The notes under the pieces were generated by a model. That model saw only the letters and a program-made list of their open reading frames with translations. It had not been told where the DNA came from and did not search any database. A stretch of DNA of 64,000 bases from Filosporella fistucella. Lineage: Eukaryota; Ascomycota; Leotiomycetes; Helotiales. The stretch is from positions 2,480,001 to 2,544,000 of the forward strand of contig JAQJZZ010000014.1 in assembly GCA_030077755.1 (NCBI GenBank). The letters run 5' to 3'. Numbering within the stretch: position 1 is the first letter of the stretch; every line of letters begins with the position of its first letter. Positions 22,101-33,416 of the stretch are shown piece after piece. The translations under genes were made by a program, and so were the position numbers.

Positions 22101-23544
22101 CATCGGTGTGGAATTGGTTTCCAAGCCTTCTATCTTGATTTTCTTGGATGAACCTACATCTGGACTCGACGGACAAGCCGCATTCAACATCGTCCGATTC
22201 TTGCGTAAACTCGCAGATGTCGGCCAAGCTGTTCTAGTCACGATCCATCAGCCATCTGCACAACTCTTCTTGCAATTCGATAGCTTGCTCCTTCTCGCCA
22301 AAGGAGGGAAGACAGTTTATTTTGGTGATATCGGTCCTGAAGCCTCAACACTTAAGGAATACTTCTCTCGTTATGATGCTGCCTGTCCCAAGGATGCAAA
22401 TCCAGCCGAACACATGATTGATGTCGTTTCTGGTACTCTCTCACAAGGTCGCGATTGGAATAAGGTCTGGCTTGAATCACCAGAATATCAGCATACTGTC
22501 GAGGAACTCGACCGTATCATCTCCGAAGCCGCTGCCAAAGAACCAGGTACTAAAGATGATGGATTCGAGTTCGCGATGCCCTTGTGGGATCAAACCAAAC
22601 TGGTCTGCAAACGCATGAACACTGCTGTATGGAGGAATACAGATTACATCAACAACAAACTAGCACTTCATATCGGATCCGCTCTCTTTAACGGTTTCTC
22701 CTTTTGGAAAATTGGCAACAATGTTGGAGATCTCCAACTCCGCCTCTTCACAATCTTTAATTTCATTTTCGTCGCGCCTGGAGTCATCGCCCAACTTCAA
22801 CCTCTTTTCCTTGAACGAAGAGATATCTACGAAGCTCGCGAGAAGAAGTCAAAAATGTATTCTTGGGTCGCATTCGTCACTGGTCTTGTAGTCAGCGAGC
22901 TTCCATATCTCTGCGTCTGTGCAGTAGCCTATTTCCTCCCCTGGTACTACACTGTCGGTTTCCCAAACGACGCCAACAAAGCGGGTGCGGTGTTGTTCGT
23001 GATGCTCATGTACGAATTCGTCTACACAGGAATCGGCCAATTCGTTGCTGCCTATGCACCCAACGCGGTGTTCGCTTCCCTAGTCAATCCCCTTATCATC
23101 GGTATCTTGGTCTCCTTCTGCGGCGTTCTCGTACCCTACGCGCAAATCCAGCCGTTCTGGAGATATTGGCTTTACTATCTCAATCCCTTCAATTATCTCA
23201 TCGGCTCTCTACTCGTCTTTACCACTTTCGATACACCAGTCCGTTGTACCGAGAGTGAATTCGCAATCTTTAACCCACCAAGCAATCAAACCTGTGGAGA
23301 ATATCTTGCTGATTACATGCAAGGTATGGGTCTACGAACCAACTTGACGAACCCGGCTGCTACAGAGGGGTGTAGAGTTTGTCAGTACAGAAGTGGAGCT
23401 GATTATCTCTACACTGTCAATCTCAACGACTACTATTATGGCTGGAGAGATGCTGCCATCGTAGCTCTTTTCGCACTCAGTTCTTACGCTATGGTATATC
23501 TGCTCATGAAGTTGCGAACCAAGCAAAGCAAGAAGGCAGAATAA
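19135..23544 (+). CDS. PDR-type (ABCG) full-size ABC transporter, 1438 aa
   Basis: Plasma-membrane drug or secondary-metabolite efflux pump, by family. Exons 19135-19783, 19830-21097 and 21145-23544; introns are 46 and 47 nt with CTAAT branch sites. The order is NBD1-TMD1-NBD2-TMD2, the reverse topology typical of PDR proteins, and the length is normal. NBD1 has Walker [16 protein letters not shown] near residue 145 (Cys in place of Lys), signature [10 protein letters not shown] and [11 protein letters not shown] (Asn in place of the catalytic acid). NBD2 has canonical [14 protein letters not shown] near 844, [15 protein letters not shown] and [11 protein letters not shown]. This asymmetry is known for PDR transporters, so only one ATP site should hydrolyse. 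The sequence resembles the AtrB/BcatrB-like fungicide and phytoalexin pumps, but I cannot place it in a subgroup. Two inverted repeats lie in its promoter. Confidence 0.95.
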
Positions 23545-24194
23545 ATTCATAGTTTCTTGTTTCTCATTTCCATTTTAGCACGTTCTCTCTGAGCGAAAAG
23601 TCTCTTATGTATACATAGGCGTTTATAGAGGTTTGGATATGATAATATTTGTATTTATGGCGCAGATATAGAACGGTGTAGGCATAAGACCTGGCTTTTG
23701 GGATGGTATTTTTAATAAATAGATTATATCAATATATCAGGACTGTATGCGCTAGCTACATGTCCGCATTTACCTCTGCTTCAATTATTTTTTCGTTTCG
23801 TCCTATTCATATCGAACTGTGTAGATTTGAAATTTCGGGTGGGTAGAGGGGAATCGAGTGTTGGGATTGGTGAGAATATCACACCACTTCTTCACACCAC
23901 CGTGTTCCATCTTAAAGCCACCCGTACCTCAAATTCGAGACAAGTGTCACCCTCGCCATATTGCGTGATGTGAGAACACTCCACACCTACTGTCTCGGTC
24001 ACAAATGGTCTATATGAGAGACATCACGTGCCAATCATGAGATGCTTCCATAATCCCAAATATATCCCATAGGCTTGCTAGGCAGACAACTATTCTGTTT
24101 TCTACTCTTATCATTAAATTGAACTACAGATCCTCAAACCCACCAAAAAATATCAATATCAAAATTAATACCTATACCCACCCACACACCCTCA
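23545..24194. other. Intergenic, 3' of ABC transporter
   Basis: I see no gene. The region holds the transporter 3' UTR and the promoter of the small ubiquitin-like gene; a CACGTG occurs at about 24026. Confidence 0.5.
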
Positions 24195-24802
24195 ATGCCA
24201 CACGCCCTCTCCCCATCCTCAATCCTCTCATTTCTCGCACCCTCCCCAGTCCCCTCTCTAGACACTACAAGAGATGGGCAACATAGCCGCACAAAAACCG
24301 ATGTTAAATCTCCCCTCCTCATCGACCTCCGCACTGCTCTCCCCTCCCCCATTTCCTGGCCGCATCCCCATCCCTCCCCCTCAAACCTATCTTTCCACCT
24401 CCTCATCCAAGAAAACTACTCTTCGTTCCATATACCCCCTCAAAACAGAAGAATCCAGATCATAGCGGAGGAAAACATGACGATTAAAGAGATTAAAGCG
24501 GGGGTTAGGGATGGGATTGGGGTTCCTGTTAGGCAGATTGGGTTTTATTGGAGAGGGGTAGGGCTGGATGACGGTATGTTTACTTCTTTACTTTCTGTTG
24601 AAGGGGGAGAGAAAGGCTAATGGCGTGGTAGATTTCACGTTAGCTGATTGTGGGATTGAAAATGTGAGTTCATAACTTTTTGAAGTTGTTTGGTGAGAGG
24701 GAATAGCTGATATAAGGATAGGATAGCATATTAGGTGGTGTAATTATATCGAAGGAATTGGCTAGGGATCCACCGAAGAAGAGGTGGTTTTGGGAGTTAT
24801 GA
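24195..24802 (+). CDS. Divergent ubiquitin-like protein with proline-rich N-terminus, 163 aa
   Basis: Three exons, 24195-24573, 24632-24663 and 24722-24802. The donors are GTATGT and GTGAGT. Residues 1-64 are Pro/Ser-rich and probably disordered. Residues 65-150 follow the ubiquitin beta-grasp pattern: SFHLLIQENYSSFHI, then MTIKEIKAGVRDGIGVPVRQIGFYWRG, and across two splices LDDDFTLADCGIENDSILGGVII, which lines up with the [20 protein letters not shown] segment of ubiquitin. It ends KRWFWEL without the di-glycine needed for conjugation, so it is probably a non-conjugated ubiquitin-like domain protein. The last two introns are inferred mainly because they restore this pattern. The start codon is the first ATG in frame and could be further in. 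Confidence 0.65.
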
Positions 24803-25132
24803 GATGTAGGATTTATGAGGTGGAGTAGATATGTGGGCGGGATGGAGGGATAGTAAGGAGAGAGTGATGCGTCGTGATAATTTGGATCAAGGAGCTGGGA
24901 GTTGGGGCACAGGGGCGTAACGTGGGGATTTGTGGAGTTCCACATATGGAATTTTGGAATTTGGAAGTGAGATGAAGGATATACAAGTCGTCTTACAAAG
25001 CATATCTCGTCGGTGAGCCAGCTGATTGACTGGAAAACGAGCACTGAACAAAAGCATTACATTCAAAGATTTTGCTATGTACAAAAGCCCAACTATATCC
25101 TATGTACAGCCCCTCTCCCCTCCATTTCTCCC
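24803..25132. other. Convergent intergenic region
   Basis: This is between the 3' ends of the ubiquitin-like gene and the xylanase gene. No gene seen. Confidence 0.5.
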
Positions 25133-26477
25133 CTAAGCAACAGGCGTAACAACAGGCTTAACAACCGCCGAGCTAGTTGGCACAGGCGTAGGTTTAGGCA
25201 ACGCCTCCAGCGTCTGCACGAGCGCTGAGTACGCTGGCTTGGCAGCATAAGAACTACTAAACAGCAGAGGGTTATTTGATGCTCTCCAACTATCCGGATC
25301 TCTGACACCCCAGACTGTAACACCGACACAGTTGGGGATATCAACACAGGCTTTGACGGCAGTGACGTAGTCGGCAGAAGCGGCGTTCACGATATCCATC
25401 TCTGTGATTGCGCATTCGGGAGCGACGGCGCAGAGGGCCGCAAGAGAGGCAGGCACGTTCTTGGCCTCACCAGCCATGAGATGCGCTTGTGCTCCTATGC
25501 CGTCGATGGGCCAGCCGGCTGCGATCCATTTCTTGACGTATTTGGCCATGCCGGTAGTTTTGCCGTAGTTGGCGCCTTTTTCGACGGTGCTAGGAGGGTA
25601 AGCTTGGGTGCGGTGAAGGGGGAGGGGAGGGGAAGCTACTTGTAATCGTTGATGTAGAGTTTTGCTTTGGGATCAGCTTTGCGAGCTGCTTCGAAGGCGA
25701 TGCGGACGAAGTCTTCGCCGAGGACGTTGGAAAAGACTGAGGAGCGGAGACCTCCTTGCTCGTCGAACATCTATTTTATGGTTAGTGGATGTCTCGAGGC
25801 AATCGAGTGTCCGTTAGAGTCTCGAATCCTGCATGAATAACTTGAACTGACCTCATTGACAACATCTATAAGGTAATTAGCATCTGTAGGTACATCAACA
25901 CTCTCGAAAGATCACCTACCCCATTGCAAAATCTTGCCAGCATATCGTCCGATCTCAGTATCAACATGCTTCTGGATGACGGAGGTCAAAGTAGCCTTGT
26001 CCTTGATGTTTGAAACCCATCCAGGCAACTGAGAGTGCCACACGGTCGTATGTCCACGCACGAGCTTGTTATTGGTTTGTGCCCAGTTGACGAGAGTATC
26101 AAGACCAGCGAAATTGAATTTTCCCTGCGAGGATTCAATGGTTTCCCATTTACCGCTACCAAGTATCAGTCTTGTCCGTAGTTTCTCACGTAGGATAAAT
26201 CGTACCTGTTCTCTGGAGTCAACTGTCCAAAATCCGCCTTCAAAATTTCGGCATTTTGGGCATTGTTCAACAAGCTGGAATCAGCGCAGGTGCCGAAATA
26301 CTGCTTTCCCAAGGCCTTGAAGATGGCATCCAAGCTCTTCTCAGTTCTTGCTCGCTTCTCAACGGGCTCACTCCTTCCGGTGAGCTCTGCCTCCCAGTCG
26401 ATGTCGTTGAAAACAATTGGTGATGCCAGGACCAGAGCTGGTGTGAGGAAAACGGCTGAGATGATTGAAGCACGCAT
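25133..26477 (-). CDS. Secreted GH10 endo-1,4-beta-xylanase, 369 aa
   Basis: Hydrolyses the beta-1,4-xylan backbone outside the cell. Exons: 26477-26206, 26155-25920, 25865-25852, 25770-25640 and 25589-25133. The start gives a signal peptide ([19 protein letters not shown]). GH10 hallmarks follow: [43 protein letters not shown] with acid/base Glu174, LYINDYN, and AITEMDI with the nucleophile Glu281. The third exon is only 14 nt and ends exactly at the catalytic Glu codon. The protein ends in a short Pro/Thr/Val tail ([10 protein letters not shown]) and has no carbohydrate-binding module, unless one was lost from the C-terminus. Length and motifs are normal for the family. Confidence 0.95.
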
Positions 26478-28251
26478 GTTTGCTGATGTATTGTTAGAAT
26501 TGTTGGTAGCTCATGGATGTAGAGAGTAGTCGAGAAAGTGATATCGAAGGCATGATATTCCATTACTTACCGGATCAAGAAATTAACAGAAGAAGAATTT
26601 TGGAGCTTCAAAGTACAAAAGCTACATCGAAGCTTCGATATTGCGGGGGCAAGATATACTTATTGACCAGCACCTCATCACGAAAGGGCAATATATTCTT
26701 CAGCCTGAATCAAAACTCATATTCAGACCATCACAAAAACAATAAATTACCCTGAAGACTTACTCGAGGTACAGAATAAATTATTACTACGTTGATCTAT
26801 CTGGGCAGCAAGTCAGCTGGCCGCACCAAATACCCCACAAACACTTCTTGGCGGCTTGGGAGCTACATTTATCCGGAAAACGTTTAACATAGATGGCGCT
26901 GTGGGGTACATATGGGTGAAACGGGAAAGAGATTCAAGGACAGAATAGGGTATGCGGATCGAAGCGGAGGATGATTTTGTGGGGAAAGGGGTATATGGAA
27001 CTAGGGTAATGGTTCATAAGAATGAGACCAAACAGGCGGGAATCAAATGCCGCAACAGGTCCGAATAGCCTGAATGTAAGTACCTGTAGATCAGAGTGAT
27101 TTGTATGGAAGGTACATCTGATCTGCCCCGGGTAGAGGTGAATCATTACGCCTAAGTTGTTTTCTCTCTGCTTGTGGGGGACTTGGATGGGCTTGGGAAA
27201 CGAGTTTCTATATCAGAAGCGCACCTATCGGATATTTGTATTTAAATATTATTTGTTGCGTGTGATATAACATCAGAACATTCCACTGGCCCGCCTACTT
27301 GGACATATATTAAGATTTGATAAGTGACGTGGTTTTAATAAGGAATTCGGCAGTCAAACAGCCTCAGATTCGTATACGGGGCAATGTGTGATTTTCTCCG
27401 AACATAACCTCCGAGCTTCGCTTGGAGAAAGGAGGATCGATGTTGGATGTTGTAACATCACCCGAATACGGGGTAACGAAGCACATGTATTGTGAATCTT
27501 TTCATCTGGATGTGGTGTTGAGTCCTCAGGACTTATATGGATACGACTACAGCCCACTCTAAAACGAACCACTTGGTACATAAGTTGGAAAAGCATTTAG
27601 TTCTGCCACATTTTTGGTGCAAATTTTGGTTTTATAAAAGGTGCTCTCGATTTTCGTTCCAGTCTTTTCACCGCCCACAAAGCTACAAGCGCAAGACGAC
27701 CTATGACCTATTGGCTAGGGCTCTGTATATGGAAAAGTGGTCACTTCTCTACCACTTCGTCCCAACAAAGACTTTGCTAGACAACGATGGTTTTTGATCT
27801 GTGTGAAAGCCGCATACGCCTTTGGTGTCAAGCAAGAGCAGCAGAGATTAATAAGTATAGCACGCAAGCCAAGAAAGTCACCACACGAGCGCAAGGAGCA
27901 ATAACTCTTAAGCTCGAAGTTATTGCATACAGTCAGCATCCGCACAGCAACCTCCCTCTACTATTGAAGCCATGAAGCAGGGGGAGAACATACGGGAAAC
28001 ACAAATAGGAGCAAGCAGAAACAGATATTGCCCCACTTGGGAAAATCCAAAGACACCACGCATTAAATGTCGATTTCAAGGTCTCACTATTGCTCCTTTA
28101 TGCATGTCTCGAACTCTGAACAAGACATCAAGATGCGCGTCGGAGAAACCAACGCCGCAACCGCCAACTCGGCTCAAGGGTATAACGTCAAATTCATTTT
28201 GTCTGCATGTATGTAATTGCAGTCCCTATCCACCCTCAACTATGATACAGT
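26478..28251. other. Gene-poor 1.8-kb region
   Basis: The left part is the xylanase promoter. I find no supported gene; scattered frames of 60-145 codons on both strands (for example 27972-28406 plus) overlap and show no domain. Confidence 0.4.
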
Positions 28252-29668
28252 TTACAAGTATTTCTTCGGGCTATTTGCCTTCCGACGCTTGTATACAAGA
28301 TATGCGCAGACGGTCAATGCTTGACTGCCAAACACTATCAAGAGGAATCTACCCCATCCATGACCTAATTTCACTGTCTCATGCAGACTTGTTGTTGAAG
28401 CTGTAAGCTGCGATCTTAGAGTTGAGACGTGGTGGTCAAGCGCGTTATGAACATCCTCCTTGGTCTGACGAACATCTCGTTGGATGGATTCCATCATGTC
28501 GTTCAGAGTCCGCAATTGGGAGATTTGAGTCTCGAGCTTAGTGATGTGGTCAACAAGGTAATCATGTCTCGTGCGGCCATGTTCTGTAAGAAGACTAGTC
28601 TCTCTTCCAATCGCATTGATATGTTTGGTCATGGCTTGAAGACGGTTGTGCAGATCTGCGAATTGCTCCGATGAACTAGTATACTTGTCCGCTGGAGTCT
28701 CAGGGGGATCGGAGAAGGCAGGAATGTCGCCTGTGTTGGGACTTTGGTCTTGGTGTTTGTTTGGTGGACTAGCAAATCCCTTCATCTCCGCCGCCTTTGC
28801 AGCAGCATTATCCCGAATCTCTTTCCATGGGTCCTCCCAATCAGGTTCATGCTTCTCAGTTGTAGTAACGAACTTGAAGACCTCGAAAGAGTCTGGGTTT
28901 TCTGCGCTAGCTGCTGTGATACCAAAGAAATTATGCATTGGAAGCTTCACCTTCGTAGATTCGAAGCACAATATGCCATCAACTGAGACCCTGAACTTCT
29001 CATCCGATTGTTGCATCTGAATTCGGGAAGGGCGACCTAGATTGCGGTAGGAGTATTCACAATGACCAAATGCAAGACTGTCGACGCTGTGGTGGGACTT
29101 ATAGTCGGTAGAGCCGTCGTTCAAGAAACCTCTAATGAAGCCGCCCTGTATATAATTAGTGACCACCCAGCTATCCATAATCGAGGACTTACTGAGCCTG
29201 CATATTGATCCACCACCAATACCAATCCATCGAAATGACCAACAGTATACACGCTGGCAGTTCCAACCGCATCTAATCCATTCTGCACATACCAGATCTG
29301 CAGATTACCACCACCTCTCTCTGGGCCAGTAGCTCTGAAATCGATATCTGCCGTCCATGCGTGGTGTACAAGAGTCTTCTCCGACCATATTGCTCCTCGT
29401 TGATTTCCTGGCGATGGCGGGGTAAGGACCAATTTGTTGGAGAGTATCTCTGGAGGATCAGGCTTGCCAGTCAAATGCCAGAAGGGAATTGCTCGACCAT
29501 GAGGAGATATTCTGTGGTAAGATTAGGAAAGGAGGTTTCTAGTAAACAGCAGACTTACCTCTCATTCTGATGGTGGCCAAAACTCAATTCATCCTGAAGA
29601 TAGGAAGCTTGCGCATAAGCAAAGAAGATAGCAGAGGCTAGGAACGATAACGGAGCTCTGAACAACAT
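28252..29668 (-). CDS. ERGIC-53/Emp47-type L-type lectin cargo receptor, 440 aa
   Basis: Type I membrane lectin that carries glycoproteins between ER and Golgi. Exons 29668-29559, 29511-29193 and 29145-28252. The start at 29668 gives a signal peptide ending in FAYAQA. The L-type lectin domain spans about 30-250: ISPHGRAIPFWHLTG, GAIWSEKTLVHHAWTADIDF, FDGLVLVVDQYAGS, GGFIRGFLNDGS and HNFFGITAASAENPD. A linker and heptad-like coiled coil follow (about 300-390), then a membrane span (FLLIVFGSQALTVCAYLVY), and the protein ends KKYL. The terminal KKXX is a COPI-dependent ER-retrieval signal. The gene is divergent from alg8, with 549 bp between start codons. Emp46/Emp47 and Uip5-like proteins share the lectin fold, so the exact orthologue is open. 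Confidence 0.9.
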
Positions 29669-30217
29669 CGTGTTGACAGATATGCAACCAGCTACTATCC
29701 AAGCTCTTTGAGTACTCTATCTTGCCAGCAGAGAGTTCATGAAAGGAGTGAAAAAAGTTGAGATTTAGCCTGGATATTAATCCTTTCTATCGCCCCGGTT
29801 CCTGTTAAGGACAGCTTGCAGCGACCCGCGGACAATATCACCCACACAATATAACACAATTGCAGTTAGTATCACGTTGCGAATTGGCTTTCCTAGGCTT
29901 GTAATAGAGGGGCCAAGCTCCAAGGTAAATTTATGCGAGACGAAGTGCTTGACTACGATTTCCGAAGGGACAAAAGCTGCGTCCATAATAATACAGATAG
30001 TAAAGTGAAGCTGTAAATTGTCCAATGATGCACGGGAGACTCGCCCCTGTAAGTACATTCTACGGTGTGGCTGTAGACGCAAGCCAGTTGTGGCTTGGGG
30101 TGGCTTTAGAGAAGCTCAGCGGTGAGATAAGATCTGGCAGAACCTGGCCGGGATTTAATTTGAACATTCCCGCCCTCACATTGATCAAGAACAAGCACAA
30201 CACCTGGCAATGTCTCC
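29669..30217. promoter_or_regulatory. Shared divergent promoter of lectin receptor and alg8
   Basis: 549 bp between the two start codons. It contains a CCAAT box near 30020 and no consensus unfolded-protein-response element that I can be sure of. Co-regulation is possible but inferred from the layout alone. Confidence 0.4.
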
Positions 30218-31820
30218 ATGGCCGACTTGTATCCATCGATAGCGCAATGCGCAGTGGTAGCAACTGCCTTCAAATTGCTCCTGTTTCCGGCATAGTAAGT
30301 ACACCACATACCCTTCAATTGACCGCAATGCTTATTGTTACAGCAAATCCACCGATTTCGAAGTGCACAGGAATTGGCTTGCCTTGACCAACAGCTTGCC
30401 AATTCAAGATTGGTACTTTGAGAAGACATCAGAATGGACTCTCGATTACCCACCTTTCTTTGCCTACTTTGAATGGATTCTTTCACAATTTGCAAAGCTG
30501 GCAGATCCGGCGATGTTACAGGTGCAGAATCTTGGATACGATAGCTGGCAGACGATATATTTCCAGAGGGCGACCGTAATCATCACGGAGCTGGTTCTCG
30601 TTTACGCGCTTCATCTGTAAGTGCTGATTCACGAGTGGTACAAGATAATGCTAATATTCTGAAGCTTTGTCCAGACAGCTCCGGCCGCATTCAGGCGTCC
30701 CTCCCATGCCGCTGCACTATCGATCCTTCTTTCACCAGGCCTCTTAATCATCGACCATATTCATTTCCAATATAATGGCTTTATGTATGGACTTTTGATC
30801 TTGTCCCTGGTCCTCGCGAGAAAGAAGTCGACTACTCTTGCAAGCGGCTTGCTATTCGCCATCGTTCTCTGCATGAAGCACATTTATCTGTATCTAGCTC
30901 CAGCATATTTCGTCTTTCTCTTACGATCGTATTGCCTGGGACAGAAGTCAATTTTCCAAATTAGATTTTGGAATTGTGTAAAGCTTGGGACTGGAATCAT
31001 TGCCATCTTTGCAGCAGCATTCGGGCCTTTCGCTCTGTGGGGTCAACTACCACAACTGCAAAGTCGACTCTTTCCGTTTGCCAGAGGTCTTTGCCATGCG
31101 TACTGGGCACCCAATGTTTGGGCTTTATACTCATTCACAGATCGAGTCCTCATCTATGCTGCGCCATACCTGAAGCTTTCGGTCAATAAGGACGCTGTGG
31201 ACAGTGTAACCCGAGGACTTGTTGGGGACACTTCATTCGCAGTACTTCCTGAAATCTCGTCGGCGATGACTTTCGTGTTAACTTTAGCATTCCAAATCCC
31301 ACCTCTGATCAAGCTGTTCTTCGATCCTACCTGGGAAGCCTTCATTGGCGGAGTCACCCTCTGTGGCTATGCCTCATTCCTGTTTGGCTACCATGTTCAT
31401 GAGAAGGCGATCCTACTTGTGATCATTCCCTTTTCATTAATTGCACTCAACAATCGTCGGTACTTGGGTGCATTCAGACCCCTGATTGTAGCAGGTCACG
31501 TTTCTCTGTTCCCACTGCTTTTCACCGCATCAGAGTTCCCAATCAAAACCGTCTACACAATCTTCTGGCTTGTCTTATTCTTGCTTGCTTTCATTAGGTT
31601 GGCACCAGCAAGCAACAAACCGAGAGTTTTCCTACTGGATCGATTCAGTTTGTGGTATATTGCTGTTAGCATACCGCTGATTGTGTACTGCAGCTTGTTA
31701 CATGGCATCATGTTTGGTAAAAAGATGGAGTTTTTGCCATTGATGTTCATGAGCAGTTACTCGGCTGTTGGGGTTGTGGGAAGCTGGATTGGATTTTTGG
31801 TTGTGTATTTTACGACCTAG
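30218..31820 (+). CDS. alg8: Alg8, dolichyl-P-Glc:Glc1Man9GlcNAc2-PP-dolichol glucosyltransferase, 501 aa
   Basis: Adds the second glucose to the lipid-linked N-glycan precursor in the ER lumen. Exons 30218-30294, 30344-30616 and 30665-31820; donors GTAAGT and GTAAGT. The start [19 protein letters not shown] leads into the first membrane span and the lumenal loop with [11 protein letters not shown] and [15 protein letters not shown], which is Alg8-like rather than Alg6-like. The family signature [14 protein letters not shown] follows, then a chain of about ten further hydrophobic segments including [16 protein letters not shown]. Length matches the ALG6/ALG8 family. It converges on the tail-anchored gene at 33417-34837. 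Confidence 0.93.
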
Positions 31821-33416
31821 GAAGATTGGCCCGATGTGTAAATAGGTTCAGGAGATAGAGACAATGATACCCTGCCGTACCCTTCAGAGATTTGGTTAAG
31901 GTTGTTACTGTATGTTAATTCCTCGGACATTTTATATCTGACAGGTGCGAGCAATGAGGGACATAGTTGTCAGAACATTCCTCCGGATTTTTCTTATATT
32001 CTTCAGCATCTCTCTTCTCCCATTCCTACTTCCCTACGTACATTATTCAAGGCAGAATATTCTCCACTCCGTTCTTTCATCCCAATCACATTAGCGTAAT
32101 AATCAAATCAACAATAAAAAAACACAAACTCCATCACCAAGACAATTTGTCAAATTCCTACGTCTTATCTTAGTATATATCTCTAACTCGCTTTCGACTT
32201 TTATCCTACCATTGTCATCGTTCCTACTCCTTTTAAACTTTGCTAATAAGCGAAGTATAATGAAGTATATATATCGTATCTCTCTTCAATTTCTTTTAGA
32301 AAGCTATACTCAGCCAGGGCCTCAAATGCAGACACAAGGCGTCTGAGATACGGATGTACTACAGGTATTAAGGTCTTTGAGGTATGTTGCATATTATAGG
32401 GTATGTGAAAGCTATTTTCGCTGCTATTTCTCCTTGTTATTATACTTAGGGATAGAGGGAAATAGCAATTGTCGACGTCGAGGACTTTCGCGGTTAACTG
32501 GCGAAACTGTCGTCGTCGAATACCTCGGATCCTAAGTAGCGGAACTGTCGAAAGCCATCGAACGATGAATTTCTTAATTGGTAACTTCAAAATATTTACT
32601 CGTCTTATGCCATCTCCTCCTCTTTTATTTCTCCGAACATTATACTCCCTGTAACACCTAGATATGAAAATTGCCTCCGGAACATTTGCATATCTGTAAT
32701 TCTACTACGTCCTCCGCCACATTGTGCAACTGCCCTCCTAGTTGTAGCCATCACGGTTAATACCTAGAACTACTCAACCCCTTCCGCCCCTGACCTATCG
32801 CTATGGAACAATTGCTAGTATGCCCTCTCGTTCTATTCCCTTGTGTAGGAGACCTGTACCATCCTTCCCTAAGGGAGGAATTCTACCTCGCATAGCATGC
32901 ACAATCTGATTTCGGGTTTGGTCGTATACCAAGCCAGTCTTCATCGACCTGGGGAAATATATAGGTTTGGTCTTCTAGACTAGAGCGGGTGCTGCTTCCG
33001 ATTTGGGCATGTTACTTGGGTAGAATTTACTTTAGAGTATGAAACGCATCGAGTTAAAGTTTGGCTTCGGGCTTGAATGTAATGTGAAAAGACATCTGAA
33101 GGCTGTTGTGAAATTCTCGCATAGTTGACGTCAAGTTTGCCAAATTACCAAAGCTGAAGCTCAGCTTTAGAAAAGTATTTATGGAGCTGAGTATCGCTGA
33201 ACATTCTGATCAGAGCAGCAGATTAAGACCCGAGTTTATATAGCGTAAGAGTCAAAGTCCAAAGAACAACGAAGGCTTTCACAATATCACCTATAGATGC
33301 TAATAGAATCGAATATTCCAATCGAGCTCAATTCCGCTATCGAAACCAGCATCGAAGGCCAGCTGGTAACCAACATCATAATATACAATTCCACCAGGAC
33401 TATGCCTGATGTCCCA
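31821..33416. other. AT-rich convergent intergenic region
   Basis: 1.6 kb between the 3' ends of alg8 and the peroxin-26-like gene. A 115-codon minus-strand frame at 32243-32590 is the longest; it lacks a recognisable domain and splice partners, so I do not call it a gene. Confidence 0.4.

Noticed and set aside
22863..23258. 131-codon frame inside the ABC transporter
   Set aside because: Another frame of the second transmembrane domain; the transporter frame has all family motifs.
24274..24465. Alternative frame beginning MGN in the ubiquitin-like gene
   Set aside because: It does not continue into the ubiquitin-like pattern; the frame starting at 24195 does.
32243..32590. 115-codon minus-strand open frame in AT-rich DNA
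   Set aside because: No domain, no splice partners, and it lies in the convergent region of two genes where 3' UTRs are expected.
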